NCBI GenBank assembly: GCA_036927565.1
Contig: JAYESD010000010.1
Span: forward strand, 42,587,298 to 42,651,297
DNA: 64,000 nucleotides
From: Tuctoria greenei
Lineage: Eukaryota > Streptophyta > Magnoliopsida > Poales > Poaceae
Direction: 5' to 3'
A program made the translations under genes and the position numbers. Shown one piece after another: positions 10,787 to 22,931 of this stretch (position 1 is the first letter of the stretch; each line of letters starts with the position of its first letter). The notes under the pieces are model-generated. The model ran no database searches and was not told the DNA's origin. It saw only the letters and a list, made by a program, of their open reading frames with translations.

Positions 10787-11760
10787 ATCTAACCCTTGAT
10801 GAATGCATTGGCAACACCACTTAAAATCCGAACATTGGCTTATTCACATGAAAAGTTTTGAAAACAATTTCTCTCCTTTATATATTTCTCCCACTTGCAT
10901 AATTCTCCCCCTAAGAAGAATCGTGCCAAAAACACTTGTGGATATGTGCAAAGTGTGATCAATTTCTCCCCCTTTGACAAAGTATTCAGTAAGGTACAAA
11001 AGAGAAATTTTAATTGTTATGAGCATATTATAACATATACATATAAACAAAGCTCATCCAGGTCATACTATCAAATAACTTACACTATCACAAAAATGAA
11101 ATACATAAAGTAGTGTAAGCCATGCTAGAGATCAAGTGTAATTTTTAATTTAAGCAAGTCATGATCTCACAAACTTAACTATTTCAAGACCTGAAAAGCA
11201 TGACACTTTTTGCTGCATTTTATTATTATTCAAAGCACAAATTTAGATCATACGATATTTGCGAGAGATTATATGTGCATCTACCTTATTCTAACCAACC
11301 GAGCCAAGCCTATGTCATTTGACAATCAGAAGCTTAAGGACACGGTTTTAGTCATACACAACTTCTTCCAAGTTCATATCTAAGTACAACGATAAGCCAT
11401 CCCAAAAGAAGAAGTGTGATGCATGCATATTCTCTTGATCTTTTCTCAATTTATATTTGCTCATAAAACTCAACATGTGAGTTGATTGGATTAAATCATT
11501 ATGATTAAAAGCACTTATGATCATGCAACAAGTTCAAAACAGCAAGAAAGTTTGATCATGACCAAATTTAGTGTAAGTAGCTATTCCAATTACTAGTCAT
11601 GGCAAAAACTACAAAATGTATAACATGAGTAATGAAGTAAGAACTTTCAACATGTAAAAGGAATCACAAAGTCATATATGTATAAAATACTATGCTCATA
11701 TTATTTTAAGTTCATATTCACTCATAGACTTCCCAAGTTTCAAAACTCCCCCTCAATTTA
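10787..11760 (-). other. 3' untranslated region of element B
   Basis: AT-rich, with no supported coding sequence. Three G5AG tracts on the minus strand (near 10903-10913, 10963-10973 and 11744-11754) look like polypurine tracts, but none abuts the LTR at 10787. Confidence 0.6.
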
Positions 11761-12426
11761 AGCCATGAGGATACATAACCCCTATTTCACTACGAATGTA
11801 ACAAAAATGAGTGAAATCCAAAGGTTTTGTAAAAATGTCAGCCAATTGTCTACATGGTGAAGCACAATGTTTCCTTTTTCAACATTATCACGGAGAAAGT
11901 GATACCTAATATCAATGTTCTTAGTTCTAGAATGTTGCACGGGGTTTTTAGCAATGCAAATGGCACTAGTGTTATCACAAAATAGTGGAACACTATCTAG
12001 ATCAACACCATAGTCCTTAAGTGTTTGAACAATCAAAAGAATTTTTTAGCAAGCACTAGTAGCAGCTACATATTCTGATTCAGCTGTGGATTGTGCAACT
12101 GATTTTTGTTTTCTAGAGGACCAAGCAATAAGTGAATTACCAAGAAAATAACAAGCACCGTAAGTACTTTTCATATCAATCCTACAACCCCCAAAATCAG
12201 CATCCGAAAAAGCTTTCAAAGTAACAGTTGAGGAAGAAGGAAGAAAAATGTCAAATTCTTTAGTTCCATGTAAGTTTCTGATAATCCTTTTGAGGGCTTG
12301 GCGATGTGAAGCACGTGGGGAGGCTTGAAACCGTGCACAAAGACATACGCTAAATTGCATGTCCGGTCTTAATATCGTGAGGTACAAAAGTGATCCGATT
12401 ATGCTTTCATATTCTTTTTGATCCAC
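11761..12426 (-). pseudogene. RNase H of element B
   Basis: Contains SLLYLTILRPDMQFSVCLCA, AFSDADFGGCRIDMKSTYG, WSSRKQKSVAQSTAESEYVA, then after a stop near 12045 LFCDNTSAICIAKNPVQHSR and KNIDIRYHFLRD. These are the characteristic copia RNase H blocks. The C-terminus is frameshifted (the usual IFTKPL block is not in frame). Confidence 0.9.
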
Positions 12427-13226
12427 GGGTTCACCATCTTCATCAAGTTAAAGTGTTGTTGCTGTTCTAATTGGTGTCCGAAGAGGCTTGCTTTTGTCCA
12501 TGTTGAAACACCTCAGGAGGTATTTTGTATACTTCTTTTTATGCATAGAGGTACCCTCCTTGGTTTGATTGATTTGCAGCCCCAAAAAGCATGTGAGTCT
12601 CCCATCATACTCATCTAAAATTCTGAACTCATCATAGCTGAAAACTTGGACACAAGATCATGAGAAGCACAACCAAAGATAATATCATCCACATACACGT
12701 GAACGAATAATGAGTCATTGCCATGCTTAAGCACAAAAAGAGTTTTATCAACCTTGCCCATGGTAAACCCCTTTTCAAGTAAGAATGTTTTTAACCTATG
12801 ATACCATGCTCTTGGGGCTTGTTTGAGACCGTACAAGGCTTTGGACAATTTGTAAACATGATTAGGAAAATCTGGATTTTAGAAACCCGGTGGTTGTTTG
12901 AAATAAACCTCCTCATCTATGTAGCCATTAAGAAAAGCACTTTTAACATCCATTTGATATAGCTTAAAACCTTTAGATGCAGCAAAAGCTAACAAAAGTC
13001 TTATGGCTTCTAATCTAGCAACAGGAGCAAAAGTTTCATCAAAATCTAGACCTTCAACTTGAGTGAAACCTTGAGCAACCAACCTACCCTTATTCCTAAC
13101 CACAACCCCATCCTCACTTTTTTTATTTTTAAACACCCATTTAGTTCCAATTAAAGTGTGACCTTGAGGTGGAGGTACAAGTTTCCAAACACTATTTCTT
13201 TCAAAATTTTCTAACTCTTCTTGCAT
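12427..13226 (-). pseudogene. Reverse transcriptase of element B
   Basis: Begins near 13226 with the conserved copia start (W-KLV-PP, GTKWVFKNKK). It continues with GRLVAQGFTQVEGLDFDETF, MDVKSAFLNG, LYGLKQAPRAWY and the catalytic HVYVDDIIFG. The YVDD box is intact. In-frame stops are near 12880, 12615 and 12450. Copies element RNA into DNA in functional relatives. Confidence 0.92.
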
Positions 13227-14409
13227 GGCAATAATACAAGATTCATCAGTGAGTGTGTGTGATATATCTTTGGGTTCAAATGAACCAACAAAAGCAGAAC
13301 GAGCATGAGAGTTTGGATCGCAAAACCTGAACTGTGTGACTCATTCGTGCAAGCTTCCAATAATTTGTTGTGGAGGTTGACTTTTGAGAAACCGGAGGGG
13401 AGTGGACACTTCACAAGCTTCTTGTTTTTCATGTTCATCACAAATCGATGAGCTTGTGACTTGAGGAGGATCTGGACCAGTAATGGTGGTCATCGGTGCT
13501 GGCTGTGAATCAAAATCAGGAGCTGGAACAATGTCATTAGCTGCTGAATTTTCGGGCAGCAGCTCCACCTCTTTCTCATCTTCAACAAAAATGCTCTCCC
13601 CCCGCGGATATGGATCCTGACCTGCGATGTTTGAGGTAGTACCTGGGATAGCTTCATCGAAAGACACTTCACAAGTCTCCACAATTTTGTTAGTGTCAAG
13701 TAAAAGCACACGGTAGCCTCTAGTATGAGATGGATAACCAAGAAACATGCCATCAATGGATCTAGGTTGAAATTTATCAAGATTACCATGTTTTTTAACA
13801 AAGCATTTGTGACCAATGATCCGAAAATGTGTAACACTAGGCCTATGTCCATATCGGAGCTCATATGGTGTTTTACCTAGCTTAGCGCGCAAGAAAAACA
13901 CGATTTGAGACATAACGAGCGGTTGCAATCGCATCAGTCCAAAATTTCCTAGGAGTTTGATATTCATCAAGCATAGTCCTAGCCATCTCAACTAAGGTTC
14001 TGTTCTTTCTTTCTACAACACCATTTTGTTGAGGTACATATGGTGAAGAAAATTGATGATCTATTCCACTTTCAACACAAAAGTGATCAGAAGATAGATT
14101 TTTAAATTCGGTTCCGTTATCACTTCTAATTGCTTTTAAATATCATGGGTGATCAATTGGTAATCTAAGAAATAAAGTTCTAAAGTGACCAAAAGCTTCA
14201 TTCTTAGATGCCATAAAGTAAATCCATGAGTATCTAGTAGAGTCATCAACAATCACAAGAACATACCATTTACCTCCGAAGGATTGAACACGTGAAGGTC
14301 CTAAGGTGTCAAGGTGCGAAAGTTGACCCGGTTCAGTTGTCATGATCATTGTGAGAGGAGTATGTGAACCTGCAACCATCTTAGCATGTATACAAGAAGA
14401 GCACACAAT
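13227..14409 (-). pseudogene. Integrase of element B
   Basis: Zinc region CSSCIHAKM, then HLDTLGP, YVLVIVDDSTRYSWIYF, RSDNGTEFKN and QNGVVERKNRTL, giving the D,D,E triad. The C-terminal GKTPYELRYG and DGMFLGYPSHTRGYRV blocks are of copia type, followed by an acidic linker toward RT. Stops occur near 14140 and 14408 and a frame change near 13900. Confidence 0.9.
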
Positions 14410-14919
14410 TTATTTGTCCCCTTTAAGCTTAGGCAGCCCACGTATGCGATCAAGAACACTAACACGCGTTAAATGATCAAAGCCTACGTGACCAAGTCTA
14501 CGATGCCAAAAATATAAGCCCTTTGAATCATTAACAACTAGACACCTATGATTAGAGGAAGACATATCAAAATCTGCTTTAAAAACTTTTCCAAACCGAG
14601 ACATGTTAAAAATAAGCTCACTGTTTGAATTTACAACTTTGCGGCAATTTTTAGTGAAAATAATTTCCAGATTTTCATCTAGCAATTGTGAAACAGAAAG
14701 CAAGTTGTATTTCAAATTTTTGACAAGTGCCACATCCTTCAAAGTGTAGTGATCATTTACTCTACCCGAACCCTTAGTAATTATAGGAGTTGAAGAATTA
14801 TCGGCAAACGTAACATTCTCTACACGTGACACAAAAGAGAGGGAGGAGAACCATTCTTTGTTACCGGTCATGTGGCATGAGCAACCTGAATCCACAATCC
14901 AAATGTTCTCCTTCCTCAA
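14410..14919 (-). pseudogene. Protease and pre-integrase region of element B
   Basis: The active site is WIVDSGCSCHMTGN, the copia form of DSGA, followed by LLSVSQLLDEN. The pre-integrase block LYFWHRRLGHVGFDHL lies at the C-terminal end. This 169-codon frame is open. It follows the gag frame after several stops. Confidence 0.9.
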
Positions 14920-17189
14920 GCGTGTAACCTACATAGAAGCACAATACGTTAATGACTCAATACTGGGGTTAGTCAAGAGGCATTTAGGAATCCAGTACTG
15001 AGTCACATGACGTCCAGCAGGAATAACATGCGAAAGCTGAGATAAAATAGTAGTTTTAAGAGCCAAAGCTTGAGGATTTTTGTGCCCAACTACTGACCTA
15101 CGAGATGTTACATGTGTAACATGAAAAACAGTAGGTTTGGGAGCAAACTTTGCATGTTTTCAACTCATTATAGCAGATTGCATGTTCCTATCATTCGGTT
15201 CAGCAAGTGCAGCAAATTTTGCATGAAAGTTATGAGATCTAGCAATCATTCTTTCCTTTTTCTTGTTTAGCTAGTCTATAACAAAAATATATGACATGAC
15301 CATCTCTACCACAGAAGGTACAATGAAATTTAACTTTGTGTTCATGTCTAGATGAGCAAGCAACATTTTTATTTGAAACTAAATGAGACAACACTCCTGC
15401 AGATTTGAAAACCACTTCTTTTTGATTAGGAACTGTTTGAATCAAACCACTTCCTAATGACTTTACAGTTTTAGGTGGATGTGCCTTAGCATGAGCATGA
15501 GAATCAGAACCTAAATCAGTTTTATCATTGCAAGACTTGGAAGAATTCAGCAGCAAGTTTAGGTTCTTATTCCCATTACAAACCGATCTAATGTCCTATG
15601 CATGTCATCAAGTTTATTGGACAGATCAAGGCAATTTTTACATGAATTTTTTCCTTATAATTTGCAATTGGAACAATATTTAACTTCATGAGAATGTAAA
15701 GCATTGTTCAATATAGAAATTTCATTCATAGCATCTTGTAGTTTCTTATCAAGATCGTCACACGTAGAACAATGCAAACCAATTGTAGAACAGCTAGCAT
15801 CTTTCAAGTTTTTATCATTAAGTGCAACAAGCTCTCTATTCTTTTCTATTTCTAACTCAAGTTTATCAAGTGTGGAGGTGTGTGCACTTCTTAATGAGGA
15901 CAATTGTTCATATATTAAATCACATGAGGAACAAGAATCATCACTAGCAATCAAGGATTTCAAACGATTAATTTCATATTCTAGTGACTCAATTTTAACA
16001 GCATTGTCCCTAAGCTTTTTGTCCTTTTTCTTAACTATAACAGTGGCACAAGAAATAGCATCACACATTTCTTCGCAAGTAGGACATACTTCTTCATTGT
16101 CGCTGTTGTGTTCAGCCTCCTCCATACTTGATCTTGACTTGCCCGCCATGAAGCACAAGTTCGCCAAATCATCTTCATCTTCATCACTTCCAATGTCCAC
16201 ATCACTTGAGCCAAGTTCTTGAAGTGCGGAGATAAAAGTGCTCACTAGTTGACGTCCTGTAAAATCCTTCTTTTTCTTCGTATCTTTTGCAGAGAAGTGC
16301 TTTGTCCTTGTTTGCTTTTCATCCCGGGAAGTAGGACTTGAAAGATTAGGGCAATCTAAACGAAAATGTCCTGTATTACCACATTCAAAATATCGTTGAG
16401 GTCCGGAGCTTTCTATCCTTCTAGTTCTCACATTTTGCAATGCTTTCATAGACCTAGTAGAGAGAAGTACTATCTCCTCCTTTGGAAACTCCTCAATCTG
16501 TTCAAGGGTTAGAGAGGACAACAAAGCATGTGTACCACAAGATAAAGATTGGCTGGAGCTAGGCATATCACGTTGAGAAACAAATGCAAGAGACTTGTTG
16601 GGGTTCTTACGTGAGATTATGTCAATTTCATGAGTTTTCAATTTAGAATAAAGAACATCTAATGTAAGGACAGTAGATTCATGAATAGATGTGACTTTCA
16701 TCTCCCAAATTGACATGTCTAATGCACTTAGTAATTGCCTAGCATTTTCAGCATCTGAAAAATTAGTATTGACACTACGCAAGTTGTTGAGCAAATGAGC
16801 AAAGAGACGTCAATTGACTCACCGGGTTGCATCTCAAAATGCATGTATTCCTTTTTGAACATATCTTGTTTTACCTCCTTGATCGTGTTAGATCCTTCGT
16901 GTTAGTCGCAAAGTGCTTTCCACACATCGTATGCAGATCGTAGGTGTGCAACACAGGCGAAGTCACTTTGAGTTAATCCTTGTATGATCAAGTTTCGGTC
17001 CTTGTTGTTGTTGTCGATATCTGTCAGATTTGTAGCTGTAACTTGATTATTTGACGGCACTTCATAAGGCTTGTATACCTTCTCCCATATTGCGAAGCCA
17101 TGTGCCTGGATGAAGGCTTCCATACGTGCCTTCCAAACCTGAAAATCAATACCACTAAAGACACGAGGTTTTGCGGAGTATTTCTCCAT
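14920..17189 (-). pseudogene. gag: gag of element B, long SIRE-type
   Basis: The start (ATG at 17189) is followed by FSGIDFQVWKARMEAFIQAH and YDVWKALCD, the UBN2-like copia gag. A stop at about 16902 and a shift precede the open 379-codon part (16794-15655). That part holds a zinc knuckle whose first Cys is replaced (YFECGNTGHFRLDC), an acidic segment and a predicted coiled coil. At intervals CxxC modules occur (CPTC, CSSC, CSTC, CSNC, and CKNC after a stop). A second, intact knuckle CTFCGRDGHVIYFC is near 15320. Gag would assemble the particle. Two knuckles on either side of a coiled coil are also seen in element F. Confidence 0.87.
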
Positions 17190-17236
17190 GATGATTAGTC
17201 AAAAACACGTGAAAATCACAAATATTAGAGAACCGT

Positions 17237-17249
17237 GGCTCTGATACCA
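17237..17249 (-). promoter_or_regulatory. Primer binding site of element B (tRNA-iMet type)
   Basis: Minus strand TGGTATCAGAGCC, two bases inside the 5' LTR. Confidence 0.9.
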
Positions 17250-17251
17250 AT

Positions 17252-18962
17252 TGTAGGATCGAAGAGCACGTGAAAAGCTACTAGGAGGGTCAATGGTAGA
17301 TTAAAACTTTTTCATCGGAAGCAATGAAAACCCCTCGGCAAAAAATGATCTGTTAAAGAAATCGTGTATGAGACTAATCTAAACGTGTTTCGTTGTGACA
17401 AAAGTGATACATAACATAAAGAATCAAGTCACAAAGATTACACAAAAAGAATCACTCAAATCCGTCGAGAGAAACTCAAATTACGATCGAAAGATCGAAC
17501 AAAGGTCAATCTGTTCTACCGAGTAAAAAACATATCTGCAATACTGCAAAGAAACTAGTGTATATCAAAAACCGCAAATCCAATGACCGTGAAATTTTGA
17601 TAGATGATAGATAATCAAGTTTCGAAGACAACCCAAAAAGAATCACATCAATTGGATCTTTAAAACTCGAGTTATGATAAAACCACCAGAGAAAGGTAGT
17701 GCTATGCAGAAACTCGACAAGAAAGACTTGAAGAAAACAAGTCGGATGAAAAAGGCACAAAAGTTCCTTTAGACTACGAATTTTATTGATCAAAACTGAC
17801 AAGGAACAGCCCCAAAGTTGTCTCTCCCAAGCTCTGGGCTTCCTTGCTTATATAACCAGCCCGAAGGCCAACTCAACTCAAACGAGGACTCTAATCCTAC
17901 TCAAATCACGAATCAAAACTTTCCATAACCGCTCAAGATCTTACTATTCGCAGATAGAAACAATCTTGAGACTTCCTAACAAACAAGGAACACATCCCAT
18001 ATTCCTAAACAGCTTGAATTTCCTGCAGCACACGAAAACTACCATAACCAACTCAATACTTTCCATATTGAGCCATAACCGACTTAACCAGCAGTCGAAG
18101 TCATAATGCGATACGATCCAATCCTTCAGATCTTCCTTCCATAACCCGTCTTCAGAACCATGTTGCCACGTCATGCACCGCATGCATATGTGCGAACATC
18201 TTCCAACGATTTCCACGATAACTTCATATGCATTGTTCTTGATTCATACATGCTGCGCGACCTCCCGATCAACTCAACCACAATTCCTCCCGAACTTAGT
18301 TGTTGAACGTCATCTTCTCCCTAAGACTAGTTCAATGGATCCCGTCACCAGCCATGTCTTGAACTCAAGCAACACCTGCACATGAATAAATAACCAATAC
18401 TTCCGAGCACCAGTCCTCGACTTGACTCTCGTTAGTTCCAAAACTACAACATCTTACGTGAGCACCTCACATAAGCATGTTGTAAACCATAGCAAAATGA
18501 TATCAGTAATAACCACCAAAACACACAAAAAATTTTGTAAAAGAATACTAAGCAAACTTTCCATAATCCAAAAAACAAGTTCAAAACAATGCAAGTTAAA
18601 AGCAGAACCACTGTGATCAAGCTCTGAACCTTGCCAAAGCTAACCGGAGCTTACCAAAGCTAGCAGAACCTAGCGCCATCGCTTACCAAAGTTAGTCGGA
18701 TCTTACCAAAGCTAGTCGGACCTAGCGCCGGAGCTTACCAAAGCTAGTCGGACCTAGCGTTGGAGCTAACCAAAGCTACTCGAACCTAGACAAAGAAGTC
18801 GGACCTTGCATCGGACCTTGCAGGAGCCAAAACAAGCCGGACCTATCGTCGGACTTTACAGAAGCTCAGACCTAGAGTCGAACCTTGATGATAAATGTGT
18901 TTTGGTAGTATTCAAAACTTTTATAGCTATAGCCAATGTATTCAGCACACATAGGTCTCACA
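17252..18962 (-). repeat. 5' LTR of element B
   Basis: 1711 bases, TG...CA, homologous to 9047-10786. The U3 motif array at about 18620-18865 has fewer units than in the solo copy at 31143-32969. Followed by the target duplication gagag at 18963-18967. Confidence 0.95.
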
Positions 18963-19290
18963 GAGAGGTAACATACCAACTAGAGCTGCTAACACACCTC
19001 TCTGATGTGCATGATGTGTTTCACATGTCTCAACTCAAGAAGTGTCTTAGAGTGCAAGCAAAACAAGTGTCGATGGACGATCTAGAACTCTAGAAGGATT
19101 TGACCTATGTTGAGCAACCTATCAAAATCCTGGATATGAAGGAAAGAGTCACAAGGAACAAGAGAGTCCGTTGATGCAAAGTACAATGGAACAACCATAC
19201 AGAAGCCAAAGCTACGTGGGAGCGTGAACAAGACCTCAAGGCAGAATTCCCTCAAGGCAAAATTTTCTCATCTTTTCACCGCGCTATCGA
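18963..19290 (+). pseudogene. Integrase C-terminus and chromodomain of element A
   Basis: Resumes the integrase frame after copia B: VTYQLELLTHLSDVHDVFHM, then LKKCLRV. After a stop near 19093 comes a chromodomain-like block with YVEQPIKILD, VTRNKRVR, a stop, then KVQWNNHTEAKATWERE. Chromodomains at this place define chromoviruses and are thought to guide integration. Here two stops break it. Confidence 0.87.
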
Positions 19291-19313
19291 ATCTCGAGGG
19301 CGAGATTCATTTT

Positions 19314-19324
19314 AAGGGGGTGGG
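19314..19324 (+). promoter_or_regulatory. Polypurine tract of element A
   Basis: AAGGGGGTGGG, two bases before the 3' LTR start TGTAACACCC at 19327. Confidence 0.8.
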
Positions 19325-19326
19325 TT

Positions 19327-21816
19327 TGTAACACCCTCATTTTTAATATTATGAATTGCATACATTTTCATGCATAAATTATTAGTAGAGCAAAAAAGAA
19401 GAAAAATAAATGAATGTATTAAATATATTAAATAAAAGAATAGGGATTAGTAAGTAATAAAGAAAGAAAATAAGAGGAAAGGAAATATATATATATATAA
19501 GATAATAAGAATATGTATAATATAGATAAAAAAATATAAAAGAATATATATATTAAATAAATAAATAAACAGAAATAATGTAAAAAAAGAAGGAAAAAAC
19601 CAACCGTCGTCCAGGCCACACCCGACACAGAACCGAGTCCGAGCGGGCGCGCTCTCGCCTGACCGACGGGGACAAACGGGGCTCCCGCACCTGCGCGCAC
19701 CATGCGTCGTAAGCGGCCAGGACTCTCGGCGCTGGGCAGCCGAGTCCTACCGGGACTCTCCCGTAGGCCTGGCCCTCCGCCTATATAAGGCATCAGCCTC
19801 CCCTACGTACGTATCCTCTGCCTACGTAACTAATTAGCCAACCGCCTACGTAGTTGCTGCCCACTGTAGAAAAAGAAGAAAACCCTAGCTGTTAGGGAAA
19901 AGAAGAGAAGGGCACGGCCAGGGAAAAAGGAGAAGAAGAGAAGGAGAAAGAAGGAGCCACCTTTCGTCGGAGGATCACTGCACCGTCTACTTCGTCTAAA
20001 CTACACCTCCATCCCGTGACCCTTGATGACGCTGCACCTACGGTAGTACACATTTTCCAAGATAAATTTTAATGACGTAATGGATCTAATACCCGAAATT
20101 AAATCATAGTTGCACCGATTTTATTTCAGTGGCAAATAGTCATTGCTAAAACCCCGTAAACTTGCATGAACACATATGAACTAGTGTATCTAGTTAATAA
20201 ACAATCATAGATAATTAATTATTGAACTTTCCATGCATTTATGTAATTGCATATTCATTAATATGTGTGCATTGTATTGATTTGCGTGTACTTTCTTGTA
20301 TGTGTGTGATCGCGAGTAGAGGGGCGTGCTCCAGAAGTCGTGTACGAGGATTTTCAGAATCAAGACTTTAAAGCACCTGAGCGACCCAATCCGTCGGAGC
20401 AAGGAAAGTGTCCTTGACCATATTGAACATAGTTTTAAATGTTTTGTTTGCGAAATTGCATGCTTGTGTCAATATGATGGGAAACCCATATGTAGGAGTT
20501 TCCTAGTGTTATATGTCACCCCTTGTCACCGGGATATACATGATAAGTCGAGTATGGGTATTTTTCTCTTTTGCACTGCATCACAACACAGGTTATGGGC
20601 AACTTAAATAATATGTTTGACAACTTTAATTATGAGAATTGGGATGGTAATGGAATGATGACTAATTTAGCATCCTGGAACTTAGGTGATCTAAGCAAGC
20701 ATGGTATTGTGGAATGGGTTGGATGGTATGGTGGTTTTGCTTGTTTTAGATCTAAGGACCGGTTCATGCAATTATATGGCAGGACAATAGTGCCACCACA
20801 AGGCCAGGTATGGGTGTGGTGTAGCTGAATAATTGGTATGCTGCTAGTATTGTATGGACCATTGGATGGTGTGGGGAATTGGAGTCGAGTAGGGCTACCT
20901 CGGGATTCGCATGGCACACAAGGGGGCCCATGGGTGGGAGAATGGGGATTCAAGCCTGCCGGTGAAACCTTAGTGAGCCCGTACGTACTAGTAGTCCCTT
21001 TTCAAAGGCTATTTTGTAATATTTTGGCCACACACCAACGGAAGTGCGAATATGCAACATAGAGGTTCTTAGTCATAGAAAGGTGATGAAATCATGAACA
21101 TGTGGGTAAAGTGGTACAACCTCTGCAGAGTGTAAAACTATGATGATAGCCGTGCTCACGGTCACGAGCACCTGGAGAACTTCCAATATTAGAATTGGAC
21201 TTGGGTTTTGGGTATGGTTTGGTTATGTCACATGAGTATGGTCGGTTACGAGAGGATATGAAATTGGCATATGTGATGATATTAAATTGTTGGCTGGTTA
21301 TTATACAATGATGGTAAATGAGGATGTCATTATGTAGTATGATAATTACTTGGGTTATGTTGGGATTTAGTCACACCTAGACATTGTATTATGCTTTTAC
21401 TTGTTTGCGAACTAAAATTAGTTTGCCGCAATGAACCATTTATATCCATCCTTGTTTTAGCTACATGTCATACTTTTCCACACTTGCTGAGTACGACATA
21501 TACTCACACCCTTGCTATTTCCACACTAAACAGCTACATGAGACACTTGGGAGTTCTCTGAGGATCACGTGGAGTACTAGGTTGTGTGCTACCGTCAATT
21601 GCTTGTGGAGTGGAGTCGTGCTACTTAGTCTATTTTCCACTACAATAATTAGAGGATTGTCATTCATAAACCATTGGATTATTGTAATAAGGTACTTAAT
21701 TACTATTTGAGATGTGGTTAAATTATGAATATCATTTGTGAAGTTGTCATGTATGTTTGATGAACATCCTGGGCACACATATATGCTATACTTGGTTTAT
21801 ATTCGGAACCGGGTGT
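19327..21816 (+). repeat. 3' LTR of element A
   Basis: Begins TGTAACACCC, contains a TATA box at 19782-19788 and a short TA microsatellite near 19487. It ends in GGGTGT; the final CACA seen in the 5' LTR is absent. Clearly diverged from the 5' LTR by many single changes and small indels, so A is not young. Open frames inside it are chance. Confidence 0.93.
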
Positions 21817-22784
21817 GACCCCGCGCGGAAGCGTTGTGCCGTCAAGCTCGTCGACACGGCTTTGGAGTACTTCTTTCTTCTCATGCCTGGCCGCATGTGC
21901 CTAATTCTGGCCGAGGAACATGATGGTGAGGTCCACTTAGTTGGAGTGTGGCTGGAACATGCCCCACGATGGCGGAGGCAGAACCTAGGGCCCCGGTGAG
22001 GTCGGTGCTCACTTAGTTGCTGAGACCATGAGAAGAACAAAACTAGGAAGAAAATGGGGTGGAATAGCTTGCAAATCCATGCTCGACGGTGAACAGCGAC
22101 CTTTTTAATGGCATTTGAAAACTGGTTGCCCCGACTGGTTACTTGATTATTTTCAATGATTTTTGGTCCAGGGGGTGCCCAAGAAAGTCTAAAACCTAAT
22201 CTTACACTGGATTAGAAGATGCTTGTGCATAGAAACAGAATCAAAACGAAGACCTAGCATACTTGTTATGAACTTGCCATTGGAAAAACAAAAAATAACA
22301 GGAGTAGGAAGAAGGAAACAAGAAGTGTTCTTCACCGTGATCAAGTGTGTGCATTGGCGATCTTTTTCTCCGTTGAAAGCAGCTCGACAAACAGCTCCTA
22401 GCCCAGGCCTCACGACGAGACAGAGAAGTTCCTTCTCAGCGGCAACCTCAGCGACTACCAAATCCTTGCGTATGATGAAAAGGGAGCTCGAGCTGTTCAA
22501 GAAAAGGGTCAGGGAGCTGCGCACGATCGTTGAGGAAATGAAAACGCCAAGAGAACGATCAATCTTTACTGGTTACCACAGATTTTTGGTTGGAACAGAG
22601 AGCTGCCACCGTGCTATATGAACTCGTGCACCGTGACCTCACAGCTCTCGGTGTCGTGCTATATGAACTCGTGACCCACGTATTATGGGCGGTTTGGAAT
22701 ACCAAGTCGAGTCGTGGCAGCATAAATCACCTTGGGGAAGCCGTCTTCGTTGATGCAGAAGGTGGTGATACGATCGTCAGACAT
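21817..22784 (-). pseudogene. Leader ORF remnant of element E
   Basis: An ATG at 22784, directly after AAGACAG (splice acceptor-like), opens MSDDRITTFCINEDGFPKVI. Then come stops, YVGHEF-like sequence without a full frame, DTESCEVTVHE, and further frames with stops. The arrangement resembles the accessory ORF of element A (strand pattern before a helix) but is badly decayed. A helix-rich patch appears near 22450-22540. The segment 21817-22190 is not explained; it contains a 60-codon plus-strand frame ending at 21999 that I could not assign. Confidence 0.45.
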
Positions 22785-22916
22785 CTGTCTTAGAACATGG
22801 CACAAGGGTTAGATGAGAGCAAAACCTATTACCAAGGCTCTACGGTCAAAGGTTCTTACAGGAAAACCATTATACGGTCACCTACGCCATAGGGTCCGCA
22901 TCGTACAGCCAAGTAT

Positions 22917-22929
22917 GGCTCTGATACCA
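22917..22929 (-). promoter_or_regulatory. Primer binding site of element E (tRNA-iMet type)
   Basis: Minus strand TGGTATCAGAGCC, two bases after the LTR end at 22932. Confidence 0.88.
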
Positions 22930-22931
22930 CT

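Larger units (their letters stand above)
9047..18962 (-). mobile_element. Element B: SIRE-type Ty1/copia element
   Basis: Complete copy with two LTRs (9047-10786 and 17252-18962) and flanking duplications gagag at 9042-9046 and 18963-18967. The internal order on the minus strand is gag, protease, integrase, RT, RNase H, which defines Ty1/copia. The long gag with coiled coil and two zinc knuckles, and the primer site for tRNA-iMet, fit the SIRE/Maximus group. It is inserted in the integrase of element A. Stops occur in every domain but catalytic residues of RT and integrase remain. A solo LTR of this family is at 31143-32969. Confidence 0.95.
881..21816 (+). mobile_element. Element A: Tekay/Del-like Ty3/gypsy chromovirus, nested and degenerate
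   Basis: Order on the plus strand: 5' LTR (start lost behind Z), tRNA-iMet primer site, accessory ORF, gag, protease, RT, RNase H, integrase, chromodomain, polypurine tract, 3' LTR. The order protease-RT-RNase H-integrase defines Ty3/gypsy; the C-terminal chromodomain and long LTRs (about 2.5 kb) fit the Tekay/Del chromoviruses. Removing copia element B (9047-18962) and one gagag copy rejoins the integrase frame exactly. Many stops and frameshifts make it non-functional. Element H is a better preserved relative. The last bases of the 3' LTR (expected CACA) are not seen at 21817, so a small terminal deletion or mutation is likely. Confidence 0.93.

Noticed and set aside
22189..22621. Overlapping frames on both strands near 22200-22620 as host genes
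   Set aside because: They fall in the leader of element E between its primer site and the insertion of A; no intact domain recognised on either strand.
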